A stretch of 6,639 nucleotides of DNA from an uncultured Bacteroidales bacterium (GTDB lineage: Bacteria; Bacteroidota; Bacteroidia; Bacteroidales; WCHB1-69): assembly GCA_937892025.1 (NCBI GenBank), contig CALAVA010000160.1, forward strand, positions 1 through 6,639, in the 5' to 3' direction. Both the position numbers and the translations under genes were made by a program. Shown in pieces: positions 5,601 to 6,639 of this stretch (its first letter is position 1; every line of letters starts with the position of its first letter). Under the pieces are notes generated by a model. The model was given only the letters and a program-made list of their open reading frames with translations, did not search any database and was not told the DNA's origin.

Positions 5601-6639
5601 CTTAAATGGGGCTGTTCTCACCAAAAACAACGCTACCAATGGTGGGGCTATCTATGTGGCAGATGGTACACTTTCTTTTGAAACCACAGCAAGCACTATC
5701 GGTGGCTCATCTGCCAATGCAAACACAGCCACAGGCGATGGTGGTGGCTTGTATATAGCAAGTACTGTTACTACTACTACTCCAGTAATCTTTACGGTTA
5801 ATCCTATTATTTCATACAACAAGGCCAATGTCAATGGTGGTGGTATCTATACGGCAAAAACGATAAGTCCAGCCTCTGGTTTTGTTTTGGAAAACGACTC
5901 CGCTACTAATGGTGGCGGTATTTATATTGCAGGCGGAACAACCACCTTAAATAATGCAACCATACAATCCAATAAGGCAGGTTCCGCCGGTGGTGGTATT
6001 TATAAGACTACTTCTGCCACATTGACATTAAGCGGTACAAATACGCTTTCAGATAATTGTTGTATTGTTTCTTCCACCCAATATGGCAGCGGCACTGGTG
6101 CTGGCGTATATATACAAGGGGGTACTGCCAATTTAACGAATTGTACAATTAGTGGTTCACACCATGCCTATTCAGGTGGGGCTGTTTATGTCGAGGCCGG
6201 TACGGTAAGTATTACCAATGCAATCTTATCGGGTTCGCATAATGTGTATGAAGGTGGAGCGGTTTATGTCAATGATGGTACGGTAAGTATTACCGATGCA
6301 ACCTTATCGGGTTCGTACAATGTGTATGAAGGTGGAGCCTTGTATGTCAATGACGGCACGGTAACCCTCAACAATACTACTATCAAGCAATGTACAACAG
6401 CTATTTATAGCGGTGCTGGTATTTATACGAATGGGGGTAGCCTTGTTTTTTCAGGCACGGCAAGCACCATCGGTGGCTCTGCTGCTGATAAGAATGTCGC
6501 CTACGAAGGTGGTGGTATCTATGCCAATGGCGGAACGGTAACCTTTACTGTTGCACCGACCATTTCTTACAATACCGCTTCAACAGACGGCGGTGCTATT
6601 TATACTAATGTGGCTATGACCATGCCAAGTGGCATGAAC
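2605..6639 (+). CDS. giant secreted beta-helix repeat protein, adhesin-like, 3' end outside window
   Basis: One frame is open from the ATG at 2605 to the last base, at least 1345 codons with no stop. Residues 1-23 are a signal peptide (lysine-rich MKKMKK, hydrophobic core, likely cut in VGIA/QIP); Met4 (2614) is an alternative start. Residues about 29-205 form a globular, presumably beta-sandwich domain with features such as YTASELGGMVIDTISWKT, GQKIYMKIF and TLVWEG, resembling N-terminal domains of other secreted Bacteroidota proteins. From about 222 (FNDLSTAINSC, then TINKSIEISA) the sequence looks like the start of a right-handed parallel beta-helix. Residues 373-587 carry 'IYNxGTI' units and 578-1333 carry 'N[ST]A-x(2-5)-GGGIY-x(3-5)-GTV' units, both spaced about 29 residues and similar to chlamydial Pmp repeats. 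A surface adhesin or structural role is inferred from this architecture; no enzyme motif was seen. Export by the T9SS is likely, but the sorting domain would lie beyond the window. Later repeats are visibly richer in GC than early ones. Confidence 0.9.
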   Translation, partial: MKKMKKSILFICSCILLLQVGIAQIPATYKLVFSGDTTTASRPSICYAPTSSGITKSWARMFYTASELGGMVIDTISWKTSKTGPTQAVNGQKIYMKIFPQSATPNDAITDIYTTAYADPVAEGATLVWEGSIPPITGSGWFHCKLDTLFGVPPGYGLVVYYIHNTTSVSSTYWLMDATTTFTQCNSNTSNASSSYKHRPITRFGGLQYDGPILDSGRQIFFNDLSTAINSCNTAGTTYSPYKLLVFDTATIGVAGTINKSIEISAFSSITNTQRVINRSSNNGRMVVNGANASLDITDIIFEGDSANYSVSQMITVGTASNSSSLAMHNCIIRHSKNMGKGGTLYVYEKGTATLDSVTITENKCTAGSNTQGGSIYNAGTINTEKTLTITHVQGISSLSYAAAGITTAGIYNTGNIVCNGPVNISNNIGYNSPAMTNTGTITFKDNVFILENTAIGPSQAVTNSGTINIGDVSVGITADFKVSHTNKLATWTTGAYGIRNTGIINCNGILIVSYTNPQTTPLSKAAGIYNEGTINVKDIIVNNNRGYNSGGINNQATGSINISGISTITDNYSNTYGGGIYNAGIIVANDTLKITNNTAKTYGGGIVLDSSISCTGAMTVSGNSANTYGGGIVRTGTGTFSYGSLTVDSNTAVQYAGGIYTTQDLTLNGAVITRNTVTRTTKTNFYGGAGIYVHGGTLTFSGAASTIGGSTANANSCTRGNGGGIFVRSGTVNFDVAPNISYNTAVGDTGGGIYVCAAGTVNFNAATTINNNSALYGGGMAIGKGGTVVAIKVLTVTNNNSASIASSKGGGIMIDFTGQLTCNEKLYVTNNSCAAEGGGISMWRGSNPSGTLTLNKGAEIIGNSGTYGAGIYNGPGTITVGGSGNPQDLIIDSNTSTRWSGAFYNNNASGNVTVWGNVYVRNNTCSDTAGGLALRQGIFDCKGDMIVHGNTATCGGGIFKGRTTLTIGGKLTIDSNTATGGGGNGGGVYFTNANGSLSLNGAVLTKNNATNGGAIYVADGTLSFETTASTIGGSSANANTATGDGGGLYIASTVTTTTPVIFTVNPIISYNKANVNGGGIYTAKTISPASGFVLENDSATNGGGIYIAGGTTTLNNATIQSNKAGSAGGGIYKTTSATLTLSGTNTLSDNCCIVSSTQYGSGTGAGVYIQGGTANLTNCTISGSHHAYSGGAVYVEAGTVSITNAILSGSHNVYEGGAVYVNDGTVSITDATLSGSYNVYEGGALYVNDGTVTLNNTTIKQCTTAIYSGAGIYTNGGSLVFSGTASTIGGSAADKNVAYEGGGIYANGGTVTFTVAPTISYNTASTDGGAIYTNVAMTMPSGMN
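3721..4365 (+). repeat. 'IYNxGTI' beta-helix repeat block
   Basis: Residues 373-587 of the giant protein contain eight diverged units centred on an Asn: GGSIYNAGTI (N378), AGIYNTGNI (N413), AMTNTGTI (N438), AVTNSGTI (N464), YGIRNTGII (N501), AGIYNEGTI (N531), GGINNQATGSI (N554) and GGGIYNAGII (N583). Spacing varies from 23 to 37 residues, averaging about 29. The units differ strongly from one another, so duplication here is old. The last unit is also the first GGGIY unit and so forms the junction with the next block. Confidence 0.75.
4600..4869 (+). repeat. higher-order module, copy A
   Basis: A module of about 90 residues running LTLNGAVITRN, GGAGIYVHGGTLTF, ASTIGGSTANAN, GNGGGIF, GTVNFDVAPNISYNTA, TGGGIY. 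The same ordered elements recur at 5596-5850 and 6361-6603. The fixed order of several different strands, including the distinctive ASTIGGS segment, shows duplication of a whole multi-turn block and not just of single turns. Confidence 0.7.
5596..5850 (+). repeat. higher-order module, copy B
   Basis: Second copy of the module: LSLNGAVLTKNNATNGGAIY, then GTLSFETTASTIGGSSANAN, DGGGLY, IFTVNPIISYNKA and NGGGIY. It is 85 residues long against 90 in copy A. The GTV strand is replaced by a Thr run from four consecutive ACT codons (about 5770-5781), an example of local drift within the module. Confidence 0.7.
6097..6408 (+). repeat. four tandem 78-bp (26-residue) repeats
   Basis: Units start at 6097 (GAGVYIQGG), 6175 (GGAVYVEAG), 6253 (GGAVYVNDG) and 6331 (GGALYVNDG). 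Each is 26 codons and includes G-T-x-[STN]-[IL]-[TN]-[ND] and, in the first three, a [IL]SGS[HY] segment. Units 2 and 3 differ at 10 of 78 bases by my count (68/78 identical), far closer than other turns of the helix, and share the ends SGS-x-NVYE. Unit 1 is more diverged, and unit 4 diverges after its first 11 residues. No indels separate units 1-3. Confidence 0.85.
6361..6603 (+). repeat. higher-order module, copy C
   Basis: Third copy: VTLNNTTIKQC, SGAGIYTNGGSLVF, ASTIGGSAADKN, EGGGIYANGG, TVTFTVAPTISYNTA, DGGAIY. At 81 residues it is the shortest copy. It directly follows the 26-residue tandem array and overlaps that array's fourth unit. Copy C ends 36 bases before the window edge. Confidence 0.7.

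Larger units (their letters stand above)
4336..6603 (+). repeat. Pmp-like 'GGGIY' beta-helix repeat block
   Basis: From residue 578 to 1333 I count 27 units, including degenerate ones, with the core GG[GA][IVL][YF]; examples are YGGGIYNAG, NGGGIYTAK, EGGAVYVND and DGGAIYTNV. First and last cores are 751 residues apart, a mean spacing of about 29. Most cores follow an N[TSN][AS] turn (NNTAKTYGGG, YNTAVGDTGGG, SNTATGG) and precede a GT[VL][TSN][FL] strand. This is the GGA[ILV]-plus-FxxN logic of chlamydial polymorphic membrane protein repeats (Pfam Chlamydia_PMP), in which each unit is about one turn of a beta-helix. The block runs off the right edge. Confidence 0.85.

Noticed and set aside
2908..5834. 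Several open frames of 60-82 codons on both strands inside the giant gene (for example 2908-3156 -, 3540-3737 -, 5412-5639 -, 5652-5834 -)
   Set aside because: They all lie inside the continuous signal-peptide-to-repeat frame. Their peptides are low-complexity shadows of it (Pro/Val-rich where the sense strand is GGT/ACC-rich), and none has its own promoter signal.
6097..6408. CRISPR array as an explanation for the regularly spaced repeats near 6100-6400
   Set aside because: The repeats are directly adjacent 78-bp in-frame coding units without unique spacers, and they translate to beta-helix turns.
1..6639. A new multi-gene defence, mobile or biosynthetic system
   Set aside because: The genes are two unrelated housekeeping functions and two separate secreted proteins on different strands. 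No integrase, transposase, nuclease, helicase, terminal repeats or co-oriented operon is visible.

Overview
The window looks like Bacteroidota chromosome. Four signs support this: very AT-rich intergenic DNA (the line at 241-300 has 8 G/C in 60 bases), no clear Shine-Dalgarno sequences, TAnnTTTG-type -7 promoter elements, and a type IX secretion (T9SS) type B C-terminal sorting domain at the left edge. Genus cannot be set from this sequence.

Layout, left to right. Bases 1-125 are the last 41 codons of a secreted protein whose tail matches the gliding-motility-associated C-terminal domain. A strong intrinsic terminator follows (135-168). Next is a complete cysE (serine O-acetyltransferase, 339-1109, +). 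It converges, with only 3 bp between stop codons, on a DppC/OppC-type peptide ABC transporter permease (1113-2336, -). A 268-bp AT-rich intergenic region (2337-2604) carries a -7 element for the permease on one strand and another for the next gene on the other strand.

From 2605 to the right edge runs one uninterrupted + strand reading frame of at least 1345 codons with no stop in the window. It encodes a signal peptide, a globular N-terminal domain of about 180 residues, and then a very long repetitive right-handed beta-helix. The repeats begin as Asn-rich 'IYNxGTI' units and become 'NxAxxGGGIYxxxGTVxF' units like those of chlamydial polymorphic outer membrane proteins. Its C-terminus lies outside the window, so the expected sorting domain cannot be seen.

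How the genes relate: the two housekeeping genes (cysteine synthesis and peptide uptake) show no functional link to the surface proteins around them. The left-edge protein and the giant protein are probably both cell-surface or secreted products. The most notable content is the giant beta-helix gene, which shows higher-order duplication (a module of about 80-90 residues present three times, and a 26-residue tandem array) and a rise in GC from its early to its late repeats. I see no RNA genes, CRISPR arrays, insertion sequences or defence system.
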